From positions 1 through 30,215 of IMG/VR virus record IMGVR_UViG_3300049811_000134: a stretch of DNA of 30,215 bases; one strand, given 5' to 3'. The notes below the pieces were generated by a model. It saw only the letters and a program-made list of their open reading frames with translations, made no database searches and was not told where the DNA came from. The position numbers and the translations under genes were made by a program. Origin of the DNA: a virus. Position 1 is the stretch's first letter, and each line of letters opens with the position of its first letter. This document shows positions 1-5,122 of the stretch, piece after piece.

Positions 1-2
1 CC

Positions 3-86
3 GGCGAAGTCACCGGAGGCTCCAGCGATGGCAGCGCCGACTTCCTGGCCGAGATGGACGCTGCGGCGGCCGGGGGTGCGCAATGA
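3..86 (+). CDS. C-terminal end of an unidentified phage protein (partial)
   Basis: An open frame enters from the left edge and stops at a TGA that overlaps the ATG of the next gene (ATGA). The visible 27 residues are Gly-, Ser- and Ala-rich and end in AAGGAQ. The tight overlap says it is the upstream member of the same plus-strand operon. Nothing in the fragment identifies its function. Confidence 0.6.
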   Translation, partial: GEVTGGSSDGSADFLAEMDAAAAGGAQ

Positions 87-328
87 CCGCACCGACCCGC
101 ATCTACCTGGTGAGCAACACCGCGGCCGATGTCAACGCCGACACCGGCAAGCCCCACGCGCGCCTGGTGCGCGCCCCGAACGCCGCGCAGGCGCTGCGGC
201 ACGTCGCGGCCGACACGCTGCTGGTCGAGGTCGCCAGCCAGGACAAGCTGGTCGAGCTGGTGGCCGCTGGCGTCAAGGTCGAGACCAGCGGGCGTGCGGG
301 CGAGCTGGCGCAGATGGCGCTGCTGTGA
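83..328 (+). CDS. Small conserved phage protein, function unknown
   Basis: This is an 81-residue protein starting on the ATG that overlaps the previous stop. It opens with a short strand-like segment (RIYLVSN), then a stretch resembling small Burkholderiales phage proteins in which an RLVRA motif is followed by a helix with QALRHVA and a VASQDKLVEL segment. That resemblance is from memory of similar phage proteins and has no functional meaning attached. It ends at a TGA overlapping a GTG start (GTGA), so it is translationally coupled on both sides. No membrane segment or enzyme motif is visible. Confidence 0.7.
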   Translation: MTAPTRIYLVSNTAADVNADTGKPHARLVRAPNAAQALRHVAADTLLVEVASQDKLVELVAAGVKVETSGRAGELAQMALL

Positions 329-495
329 GCGCCGGCCGCGTGTCGCACTGGCGGCAAGACCGCACCAAGGCCGCACGCCAGGTCGAGCTCGCCCGCAGCT
401 ACGGCGTCGACCCGGCGCAGCTGGCGCTCAATCTGCAGGCCGACGCCGACACCGCCGATGCCGATGCAGAGGCCTGCGAGGCGGCCGAGGCATGA
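325..495 (+). CDS. Very small phage protein (56 residues), function unknown
   Basis: The start is the GTG at 325 that overlaps the preceding TGA; the frame is open further upstream, but coupling favours this start. The protein has a basic N-terminal half (RVSHWRQDRTKAARQ) and a strongly acidic, Ala/Asp-rich C-terminal half. The stop overlaps the ATG of the next gene (ATGA). It might be a small DNA-binding or regulatory protein from the basic segment, but this is a guess; no known fold is recognised. Confidence 0.6.
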   Translation: MSAGRVSHWRQDRTKAARQVELARSYGVDPAQLALNLQADADTADADAEACEAAEA

Positions 496-1019
496 GCCGC
501 AAGCGCTGCCACCGCCGCGTGTGGGTGCCGCAGCCACCGCGCGGCCTGCGGCCCAAGCTCAGCCGCGACCAGGTCACGGACCTGGCGCTGGCGCACATCG
601 TCAACCTGGACGACATTGCCCGCGGCCAGGCCACCGCAGACACGCTCTGGCAGACCGTGGGCGGCGTGCTCACCTGGTCGCGCGTCGCCGCGCTGCGCGG
701 CGAGCTGGTGGCCGAGATGACCGAGCAACTCGACGTCCTGACCAGCGTGGTGGAGCGCTACCGCCGCACCGGCCGCGTGGGCTTCAGCGGCACCGAGTAC
801 CAGCTGGCCAAGCGCGGCGTCCAGCTCATGGACGACCTGGCCGAGCGCGTGGACCGCGCCACCGCCACCGCGGCGGCAGATTGGGCTGAGGCGCGGGTCA
901 ACGCGTGGGCGGCGCAGTGCAGCGAGGTGGCGGTATGCGCGCCGCTTAGGTGGCATGTGACACCCAACGAAAAGGGTAACCGGCCTGCGCAGGCCGAAGG
1001 CCGTAGCGGGTCCGGTTGA
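492..1019 (+). CDS. Phage conserved protein whose C-terminus runs into the attC array
   Basis: The ATG at 492 overlaps the previous stop, giving 175 residues. The body (about residues 1-148) resembles small phage proteins of Burkholderiales: a basic N-terminus, then GLRPKLSRDQVTDLALAHIVNLD, a VGGVLTWSRVA segment and a C-terminal helix with AAADWAEARVNAWA. The last roughly 20 codons lie inside the first attC-like repeat (962-1033) and read as low-complexity NEKGNRPAQAEGRSGSG. I infer that the original stop was lost, or the tail replaced, when the cassette array joined the phage genome. Function is unknown. It is the last phage gene of the plus-strand unit. Confidence 0.7.
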   Translation: MSRKRCHRRVWVPQPPRGLRPKLSRDQVTDLALAHIVNLDDIARGQATADTLWQTVGGVLTWSRVAALRGELVAEMTEQLDVLTSVVERYRRTGRVGFSGTEYQLAKRGVQLMDDLAERVDRATATAAADWAEARVNAWAAQCSEVAVCAPLRWHVTPNEKGNRPAQAEGRSGSG

Positions 1020-1033
1020 CCCGCCTGTTCGGC
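962..1033 (+). other. attC-like site a (left edge of array, degenerate R' box)
   Basis: R'' is ACCCAAC at 962-968. The right end has TTGACC, five bases, then GTTCGGC at 1027-1033, matching the spacing of TTGACC-GAGGA-GTTAGGC in site b but with one base off the GTTRRRY consensus. Internal AACCGG/CCGGTT arms and a GGCCTGCGCAGGCC palindrome give secondary structure. It overlaps the 3' end of the phage gene at 492-1019. Confidence 0.65.
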
Positions 1034-1059
1034 CTCACCTGGCCGAAGCGAGAGGACTG

Positions 1060-1401
1060 ATGAACACTTACGACACCGACGACCGCCGCCTGAACGTGGG
1101 CACCTTTTGGGGCAACCTGCGCGCCGTGCTGCGCCGCTGGATGGACCGCGAGCGCGAGCTGGTGAGCCTGCGCAACGCCGTGGGCATGATGAGCGAGGCC
1201 CGCCGCGCCGACGCCGCCGAGTGGCACGACATGCGCGAACTGAACCGCGAGATGCGTGCCGACGCGCTGCGGCTGCGCTGGCTAGCCGACGACCACGCCG
1301 ACCCGGAGACGTGCGAGCGCGTGCGCTCAATCTGTCAGAGCCTGCCGACGCGCAGCATCAGCGGCGTGCGCCTGGACATTGACGCGGCGATGCGCCCGTG
1401 A
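1060..1401 (+). CDS. Cassette 1: phage-like protein, function unknown
   Basis: This 113-residue protein begins at an ATG preceded by GAGAGGA. The N-terminal half is helical and charged (RRWMDRERELVSLRNAVG), compatible with a short coiled coil. The C-terminal half (RLRWLADDHADPETCERVRSIC, then LDIDAAM) resembles small phage proteins I have seen in proteobacterial prophages, which have no assigned function. The TGA stop lies just before the R'' box of attC b. Its 5' leader shares the pattern GGCCTCA..CCT..CCGAAGCGAGA with cassette 6, suggesting a common origin of cassette 5' ends. Confidence 0.75.
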   Translation: MNTYDTDDRRLNVGTFWGNLRAVLRRWMDRERELVSLRNAVGMMSEARRADAAEWHDMRELNREMRADALRLRWLADDHADPETCERVRSICQSLPTRSISGVRLDIDAAMRP

Positions 1402-1402
1402 G

Positions 1403-1506
1403 GCCTAACGTTCGAGGTAACGCGCCCACAAGGGCCGAGGAGATGCACGATGAACAGCACTGAGCAGGCCGGCCCTTGTGGGTCGCCGTTGACCGAGGAG
1501 TTAGGC
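1403..1506 (+). other. attC-like site b
   Basis: R'' is GCCTAAC (1403-1409) with L'' region TTCGAGGTAA. L' is TTGACCGAGGA, followed by R' GTTAGGC (1500-1506). A perfect 12-bp internal stem pairs 1425-1436 with 1471-1482. The 34-nt loop contains GAGGAG and an ATG at 1450 that reads through R' into cassette 2. Confidence 0.9.
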
Positions 1507-1815
1507 GCGTGGGTGCCGACTGCAGACACAGCACGCCTGCCACCGTTTGACGTGCCGGTGTGGGTGTACGAAGACGGCTACTGCTACATCGCGTGCCGAG
1601 CCGACGACAGTGACGGATGGTTGTGGGCAAAGTGCTACACGCTGCCGTACTTGGACAAGGCCGGGCGCTGGCAGACGGTGGACGCCGAGATTGACGACGA
1701 ATACCTGCCGACGCTGTGGCAGCCGCTGCCGGAGCCGCCGCGCTACAACCAAGCCGCCCTAGACGCTGCCAAGCTCGAAGCCGCCGCGATGTTTGCGGAC
1801 CTGCGGGTGGAGTGA
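1450..1815 (+). CDS. Cassette 2: DUF551-type protein
   Basis: The protein has 121 residues if started at the ATG at 1450, which has a good GAGGAG Shine-Dalgarno but lies inside attC b. A GTG at 1513, just after R', would give about 100 residues but has no ribosome-binding site. The core has LPPFDVPVWVYEDG early, then GRWQTVD, and ends LWQPLPEPP. That WxPLPEPP ending, after a VPVxVY strand, is the signature of DUF551 (PF04448-type) proteins, small proteins common in phages and prophages and of unknown function. It is followed at eight bases by the collapsed attC c. Confidence 0.75.
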   Translation: MNSTEQAGPCGSPLTEELGAWVPTADTARLPPFDVPVWVYEDGYCYIACRADDSDGWLWAKCYTLPYLDKAGRWQTVDAEIDDEYLPTLWQPLPEPPRYNQAALDAAKLEAAAMFADLRVE

Positions 1816-1822
1816 CACAAGC

Positions 1823-1841
1823 GCCTAACGACCAGTTAGGC
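1823..1841 (+). other. attC-like site c, collapsed to R''-R' hairpin
   Basis: The sequence is GCCTAAC, five bases, GTTAGGC: a perfect 7-bp stem with a 5-nt loop. It occupies the position of an attC between two cassette ORFs but has lost L'', L' and the variable terminal structure. I infer a deletion by replication slippage across the folded site. It is unlikely to be a normal integrase substrate. Confidence 0.75.
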
Positions 1842-1848
1842 CCTGGCT

Positions 1849-1904
1849 CCGAAGCGAAGTAGTGCAACCGTACTAGGACTAAACGACGTGGATAAGCAAA
1901 AACT
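1849..1904 (+). repeat. 56-bp cassette leader repeat, copy 1
   Basis: This copy is identical to 3938-3993 except for one AG/GA swap; the right-hand 45 bases are perfectly conserved. It begins CCGAAGCGA, contains GTACTAGGACTAAAC and includes the GTG start and first codons of the cassette-3 ORF. It is AT-richer than its surroundings, so it could hold a promoter or translation signal, although no convincing -35 box is visible. Confidence 0.85.
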
Positions 1905-2331
1905 GGAAGATGCGCGGCAGCTTGCGATGAGCATGACCTCGCACCCCGTGGCCTTCGGGACCATTGAACACACGGAGCGGGCCGGCGAGTTGCTGGGCTT
2001 GCTGTGGCAGGAAGTGCTGCGGCTTGAGCGCGACCTGAAGGACGCGCTGGAGCCGCAGAGCCCGAACACCGCTGACGGCCCCGTGGCGCTGGAGCTTTCT
2101 TGGGTGCCGCTGAACAAGCGCGACCTGAACTGGCACGCGCACGCGACCGTGCAACTGCGGTCCATGCACGCAGCACTGAACGCAGCCGAGAAGACCCCGC
2201 GCGACCCGCTGGAGATTGAGGAACTGTGGGACGAGGCGAACGAGCTGGCGACAGGCGAAGGCGCGGAACCGCACGAGTTGTTTGCGCGCCTGCTGGAGCG
2301 CGCGCACGGGATTGGAGTTGAGCATGGCTGA
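1888..2331 (+). CDS. Cassette 3: unknown protein, paralogue of cassette 6
   Basis: This 147-residue protein starts at a GTG fixed by the conserved 56-bp leader; stops close the frame upstream, and AGGA lies about 10 bases before the start. The first 34 residues match cassette 6 at 24 positions (MDKQKL, ARQLA, SHPVA, TI-H-E-AG), after which the two proteins diverge into helical, charged sequence. The C-terminal part (EIEELWDEANELATGE, then AHELF-like helices) is acidic. No known domain is recognised. The stop overlaps the ATG of the next ORF by eight bases, so this is a two-gene cassette. Confidence 0.75.
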   Translation: MDKQKLEDARQLAMSMTSHPVAFGTIEHTERAGELLGLLWQEVLRLERDLKDALEPQSPNTADGPVALELSWVPLNKRDLNWHAHATVQLRSMHAALNAAEKTPRDPLEIEELWDEANELATGEGAEPHELFARLLERAHGIGVEHG

Positions 2332-2602
2332 CGGGAACATCACGGTGGAAGTGAGCACACAGGCGGCGCAGGCCGAGCTACAACGCCTGCGCGCCGACAA
2401 CGCAGCCCTAAGACGCGAGGCGCACGCATGGTGGGAAGCCGCACGCAATGCGACCAAAGCCGAAACCGAGCGCTGCGCGCTGGTGGCCGCACTGCACAGC
2501 CAGTACCCCGTGACGACGGACTACGACAGGGGCTACGCGAAGGCGCGCGCGGATGCTGCGGCGGCGATTCGCTTGGGGCCTAACGTTCGAGGTAATGCGT
2601 GA
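2324..2602 (+). CDS. Cassette 3, second gene: small coiled-coil protein
   Basis: The ATG at 2324 lies inside the end of the preceding ORF, a coupled arrangement. The 92-residue protein has a helical N-terminal half with a heptad-like AELQRLRADNAALRREAHAW segment (coiled coil likely), and then DYDRGYAKARADAAAAI, a pattern seen in many small phage proteins of unknown function. The last eight codons and stop lie within attC d. It probably oligomerises through the coiled coil; beyond that nothing can be said. Confidence 0.65.
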   Translation: MADGNITVEVSTQAAQAELQRLRADNAALRREAHAWWEAARNATKAETERCALVAALHSQYPVTTDYDRGYAKARADAAAAIRLGPNVRGNA

Positions 2603-2679
2603 CACACGGCGCTGACCAAGCATGCAAAACGCGACACGGCAACCCGCCGTGTGGCATCGCCTTGACCGAGGAGTTAGGG
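2578..2679 (+). other. attC-like site d
   Basis: R'' is GCCTAAC (2578-2584) with L'' TTCGAGGTAA identical to site b. L' is TTGACCGAGGA, followed by GTTAGGG (2673-2679); the last base departs from the R' consensus. A 9-bp internal stem pairs 2603-2611 with 2645-2653. Confidence 0.88.
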
Positions 2680-2701
2680 CTCTTGTTGGAGTGGGACTTG
2701 T

Positions 2702-3397
2702 ATGCCTGAGAAGGTGGTGATCGGAGGCGCGACACTTTGGCACGCCAACTGCCTGGAGGTGCTGCCAGGCTTGCCGAAGCACGACTTGCTGTGCACGGAC
2801 CCGCCTTACGGGATTGGTGCAGGCGCGGCCAACTTTCGCAGCGGCACGCGGAAGAACGACCCAACGTACACCTACGGCGAGTGGGACGCTGAGCCGCCAA
2901 AGCGCTGGCTGCTGGACATGATGCTGGACCATGCAAGCGCGGCGATTGTGTGGGGCGGCAACTACTTTGGCTTGCCGGCTAGCCGCTGCTGGCTGGTGTG
3001 GGACAAGTGCACCGGCGACAACAGCTACGCCGACGCCGAACTGGCCTGGACGAACATTGACGCCACCGTGCGCGTGCTGAAGCACCCCTGGAGTGGCGCC
3101 AACGCGAAAGAGCGCGGCGAGGAAAGGCTGCACCCTACACAGAAGCCGCTGCGCGTGATGGGCTGGAGCCTTGAGCGCGTGGCTGGCGCCAGGACAGTGT
3201 TGGACCCGTTCATGGGCAGCGGCACGACTGGCGTTGCCTGCATGCAGCTAGGCCGCGAGTTCACTGGCATAGAGCGTGAACGCCGGTACTTTGACATAGC
3301 GTGCGAGCGGATACAGCGCGCACACGATCAGGGCGTGCTGCTGCCGCCAGAAACTGCTGGCACGCCACAACAGGCGGGGCTGGCGCTAGAGCCCTAA
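2702..3397 (+). CDS. Cassette 4: beta-class DNA methyltransferase
   Basis: The protein has 231 residues. Catalytic motif IV, TDPPYG, is at residues 32-37; HPTQKP is at 144-149; and the S-adenosylmethionine-binding motif I, DPFMGSGTTG, is at 168-177. Motif IV before motif I is the order of beta-class amino-methyltransferases (N6-adenine or N4-cytosine, PF01555). DPPY favours adenine, but the base and target sequence cannot be read. The length is short but complete for the stand-alone phage type. No restriction endonuclease is adjacent, so it is an orphan, plausibly protecting phage DNA from host restriction or marking it. The start has GGAG upstream, and the TAA stop is the one inside the R'' box of attC e. 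Confidence 0.93.
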   Translation: MPEKVVIGGATLWHANCLEVLPGLPKHDLLCTDPPYGIGAGAANFRSGTRKNDPTYTYGEWDAEPPKRWLLDMMLDHASAAIVWGGNYFGLPASRCWLVWDKCTGDNSYADAELAWTNIDATVRVLKHPWSGANAKERGEERLHPTQKPLRVMGWSLERVAGARTVLDPFMGSGTTGVACMQLGREFTGIERERRYFDIACERIQRAHDQGVLLPPETAGTPQQAGLALEP

Positions 3398-3451
3398 CGC
3401 TACAGCTCACCTGCCGGCCGTAGGCCGGTCAGGTGCAGCGAGGGGTTAGGC
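3392..3451 (+). other. attC-like site e
   Basis: This is a classical 60-bp site: CCCTAAC (3392-3398; first base off the RYYYAAC consensus) to GTTAGGC (3445-3451). The centre is a nearly perfect stem, CACCTG-CCGGCC pairing with GGCCGG-CAGGTG, with one unpaired T and a 3-base loop. The TAA in R'' is the methyltransferase stop. Confidence 0.88.
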
Positions 3452-3488
3452 GCGTGCCCCGATTCACGCGCCAATGGTGGAGAGCCAC

Positions 3489-3848
3489 ATGGGAACGAGA
3501 GCAGATTTCTACATCGGTCGCGGCCAGGATGCCGAGTGGCTGGGTTCGGTGGCCTGGGACGGCTACGAATGGGAAGCCGACGACAGCGACCTGATGCAAG
3601 CGAAGACGGCCGACGAGTTCCGCGCAGCGGTGGCCGCCATCGAGGCCGAGCGCGACGACTTCACCGCGCCCGCCGAGGGCTGGCCTTGGCCCTGGGACGA
3701 CAGCAACACGACGGACTACGCCTACGTGTTCCACGACGGCGCGGTGACGATCCCGGACGGCCGCGTGGACTGGCTGCCCAACATGGCTGCCCGCAAGAAC
3801 GTGCAGTGGGGCAGTAAGAAGGGCGGCATTCTGGTGGTGGGCGGATAA
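3489..3848 (+). CDS. Cassette 5: small acidic protein, function unknown
   Basis: The ATG at 3489 is chosen because GGAGAG precedes it at good spacing; an in-frame ATG at 3474 would add five residues without a clear ribosome site. The 119-residue protein begins MGTRADFYIGRG, continues AEWLGSVAWDGYEW, and has a GWPWPWDDS motif followed by TDYAYVFHDGAV. I believe proteins with this MGTRADFY-GRG/AWDGY/WPWPW pattern occur in phages and mobile elements, but no function is known to me. It is rich in Asp, Glu and Trp, and such acidic proteins sometimes mimic DNA, but this is only a thought. Confidence 0.8.
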   Translation: MGTRADFYIGRGQDAEWLGSVAWDGYEWEADDSDLMQAKTADEFRAAVAAIEAERDDFTAPAEGWPWPWDDSNTTDYAYVFHDGAVTIPDGRVDWLPNMAARKNVQWGSKKGGILVVGG

Positions 3849-3850
3849 GC

Positions 3851-3927
3851 GCCTAACGCCCGAGTTCAGCCGCCCACGGAGGGCGCGCAGCGGCCGTAGT
3901 GGGTCGCGCTGGAACGAAGTGTTAGGC
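3851..3927 (+). other. attC-like site f (closest to classical type)
   Basis: GCCTAAC (3851-3857) is followed by GCCCGAGTTCAGC. The right end is GGAACGAAGT-GTTAGGC (3921-3927). These are the textbook L'' and L'-R' patterns of mobile integron cassettes. The site is 77 bp and starts two bases after the cassette-5 stop. Confidence 0.93.
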
Positions 3928-3937
3928 CTCAACCTAC

Positions 3938-3993
3938 CCGAAGCGAGATAGTGCAACCGTACTAGGACTAAACGACGTGGATAAGCAAAAACT
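3938..3993 (+). repeat. 56-bp cassette leader repeat, copy 2
   Basis: This is the second copy of the leader at 1849-1904, with the same spacing to a GTG start. Its 5' neighbour GTTAGGCCTCAACCT also resembles the start of cassette 1 (GTTCGGCCTCACCT, then CCGAAGCGAGA at 1043). Confidence 0.85.
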
Positions 3994-4330
3994 CGATGAA
4001 GCGCGGCAGTTGGCGCACAGCATGATTTCGCACCCGGTGGCCTACAGCACGATTGACCATGTGGAGAAGGCCGGCGACACGATAGTGGACATGCTGTCTG
4101 AACGCGTGGTGCTGGTGGCCCAGGTCAATGCCTTGCGGGCCGCGCTGGCGAAGGTGCTGGACGCTGGCAACCGTGAGGCGGCGGCCACCATGAGCTGGCA
4201 AAACGCCCGCGAGAACTTCAGCGACAGCAGCCACGAGCGCAAAGCACACGAGCGCGCCATGCTGGCCGCCAGCGAGGCCGAACGCGAGGCCCACGTACTG
4301 CTGGCAACGCTGAAGCGTATTGGGGCCTAA
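3977..4330 (+). CDS. Cassette 6: unknown protein, paralogue of cassette 3
   Basis: This 117-residue protein starts at the GTG in the shared leader. The N-terminal 34 residues match cassette 3 (24 identical), and the remainder is different and strongly helical (LVAQVNALRAALAKVLDAGN, then ERKAHERAMLAASEAEREAH), likely a coiled coil. The conserved head with a variable tail suggests a common functional module with exchanged C-termini. The TAA stop is the one embedded in the R'' box of attC g. No known domain is recognised. Confidence 0.75.
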   Translation: MDKQKLDEARQLAHSMISHPVAYSTIDHVEKAGDTIVDMLSERVVLVAQVNALRAALAKVLDAGNREAAATMSWQNARENFSDSSHERKAHERAMLAASEAEREAHVLLATLKRIGA

Positions 4331-4438
4331 CACCCCAGGTAACTTGCCCGCCACGCGCGGGCGGAAGGCGTGACATGGAAGCTGACAAGGTGGCGCCCAC
4401 AGGCGCCGTGGCGGGTCAAGTTGAACGAGGGGTTGGGC
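4325..4438 (+). other. attC-like site g
   Basis: R'' is GCCTAAC (4325-4331). The right end is GTTGAACGAGGG-GTTGGGC (4432-4438), a good L'-R' pair. CCGCCACGCG and GGCGCCCAC...GTGGCGGG segments give internal pairing. The variable region holds GGAAGG and an ATG at 4375 that is open through R' into cassette 7. Confidence 0.88.
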
Positions 4439-4653
4439 CGCTTGCTGGGCCGAACCCGCGCCGCATGCTGCGCGCCGCGCGACTGTGCGAGGAACTTGGA
4501 CACGGCGGCGACACGCTGGCGGCGTTGGAGCACATGAAACGCATGGAAACCGCGCTAAAGGTGCTGCACATATGGGCTGCATTCCCGCCGCTGGACGGGC
4601 GCCAAGTGCGCGAGCTTTGTGCCCGAGCGCTTAAAGCGGATGAAGCGGCCTAA
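4375..4653 (+). CDS. Cassette 7: small helical protein, function unknown
   Basis: The ATG at 4375 has a GGAAGG ribosome site six bases upstream but lies inside attC g, giving 92 residues whose first 20 or so come from the recombination site. The next in-frame ATG, at 4465 (62 residues), has no Shine-Dalgarno. The part beyond 4465 is helical: MLRAARLCEELGHGGD, LAALEHMKRMETAL, then VRELCARALKADEAA. The TAA stop is inside the R'' box of attC h. No family is recognised. Confidence 0.6.
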   Translation: MEADKVAPTGAVAGQVERGVGPLAGPNPRRMLRAARLCEELGHGGDTLAALEHMKRMETALKVLHIWAAFPPLDGRQVRELCARALKADEAA

Positions 4654-4746
4654 CGTGCTGGTGAGCCGACAAGGAGGCGCTGATGAGTGACCGAAGCGAG
4701 ACGAAGCCGCCCGCCGACGAAGGTCGGCTCGACCGGCGTGTTAGGC
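4648..4746 (+). other. attC-like site h
   Basis: GCCTAAC (4648-4654) to GTTAGGC (4740-4746), 99 bp. An internal 8-bp stem pairs GAGCCGAC (4663-4670) with GTCGGCTC (4723-4730). The loop carries AAGGAGG and an ATG at 4683 that is open through R'. CCGAAGCGA, the 9-mer of the cassette leaders, also occurs here at 4691. Confidence 0.85.
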
Positions 4747-4874
4747 GCGATGCGGAGACGGACGAGCGCCGGGAAGCGCAGCGCAAGCGGCTGGCCGAGC
4801 TGTTGCAAGGCCGCAAGCAGACGCCGCTGAAGTGGAACGAGTTTGGCAACTATCCGCTGACGGAGATGGAATGA
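4683..4874 (+). CDS. Cassette 8, first gene: small basic protein starting inside attC h
   Basis: This 63-residue ORF has a strong AAGGAGG Shine-Dalgarno and an ATG at 4683, both in the loop of attC h. Downstream of R' there is no in-frame ATG or GTG before the last residue, so if the ORF is translated this start is the obvious one. The protein is highly charged (RLDRRVRRDAETDERREAQRKRLAELLQGRKQ) and ends PLTEME. The stop overlaps the next ATG (ATGA), supporting real translation and coupling. No domain is recognised. Confidence 0.55.
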   Translation: MSDRSETKPPADEGRLDRRVRRDAETDERREAQRKRLAELLQGRKQTPLKWNEFGNYPLTEME

Positions 4875-5122
4875 CGCGCGCCGCCTGGGGCTCTCGACGC
4901 GATGCGGTGCTGGCATACCTAGCCGAGCCGCACACGAAGCAGGATCTACTGAAGTGGGGCGGCCCGCCGGCGCTGCATTGCGCATGGTGGCTGAAGAAGA
5001 CTGGCCGCGTGGAGTGCCGCCGCGTATCGCACTACGTGTGGCTGTGGCAGGCAACCGTTGAGCCGGCCACGAAGCCGAGCAACGATGGTGGCGCCGCACT
5101 GATGGCAGCGTGGAGCGCCTAA
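4871..5122 (+). CDS. Cassette 8, second gene: small winged-helix-like protein, function unknown
   Basis: The ATG at 4871 overlaps the preceding TGA. The protein has 83 residues. RRDAVLAYLAEPHTKQDLLKWGGPPALHCAWWLKKTGRVECRRVSHYVWLWQ has the look of a small winged-helix fold: helix, helix, recognition helix ending in LKKTGRV, then two strands. This is an inference from pattern only, and DNA binding is therefore possible but unproven. The TAA stop is inside the R'' box of the last attC. Confidence 0.65.
   Translation: MTRAAWGSRRDAVLAYLAEPHTKQDLLKWGGPPALHCAWWLKKTGRVECRRVSHYVWLWQATVEPATKPSNDGGAALMAAWSA

Noticed and set aside
3474-3488. Earlier ATG for cassette 5
   Set aside because: No ribosome site precedes it, whereas GGAGAG precedes the ATG at 3489.
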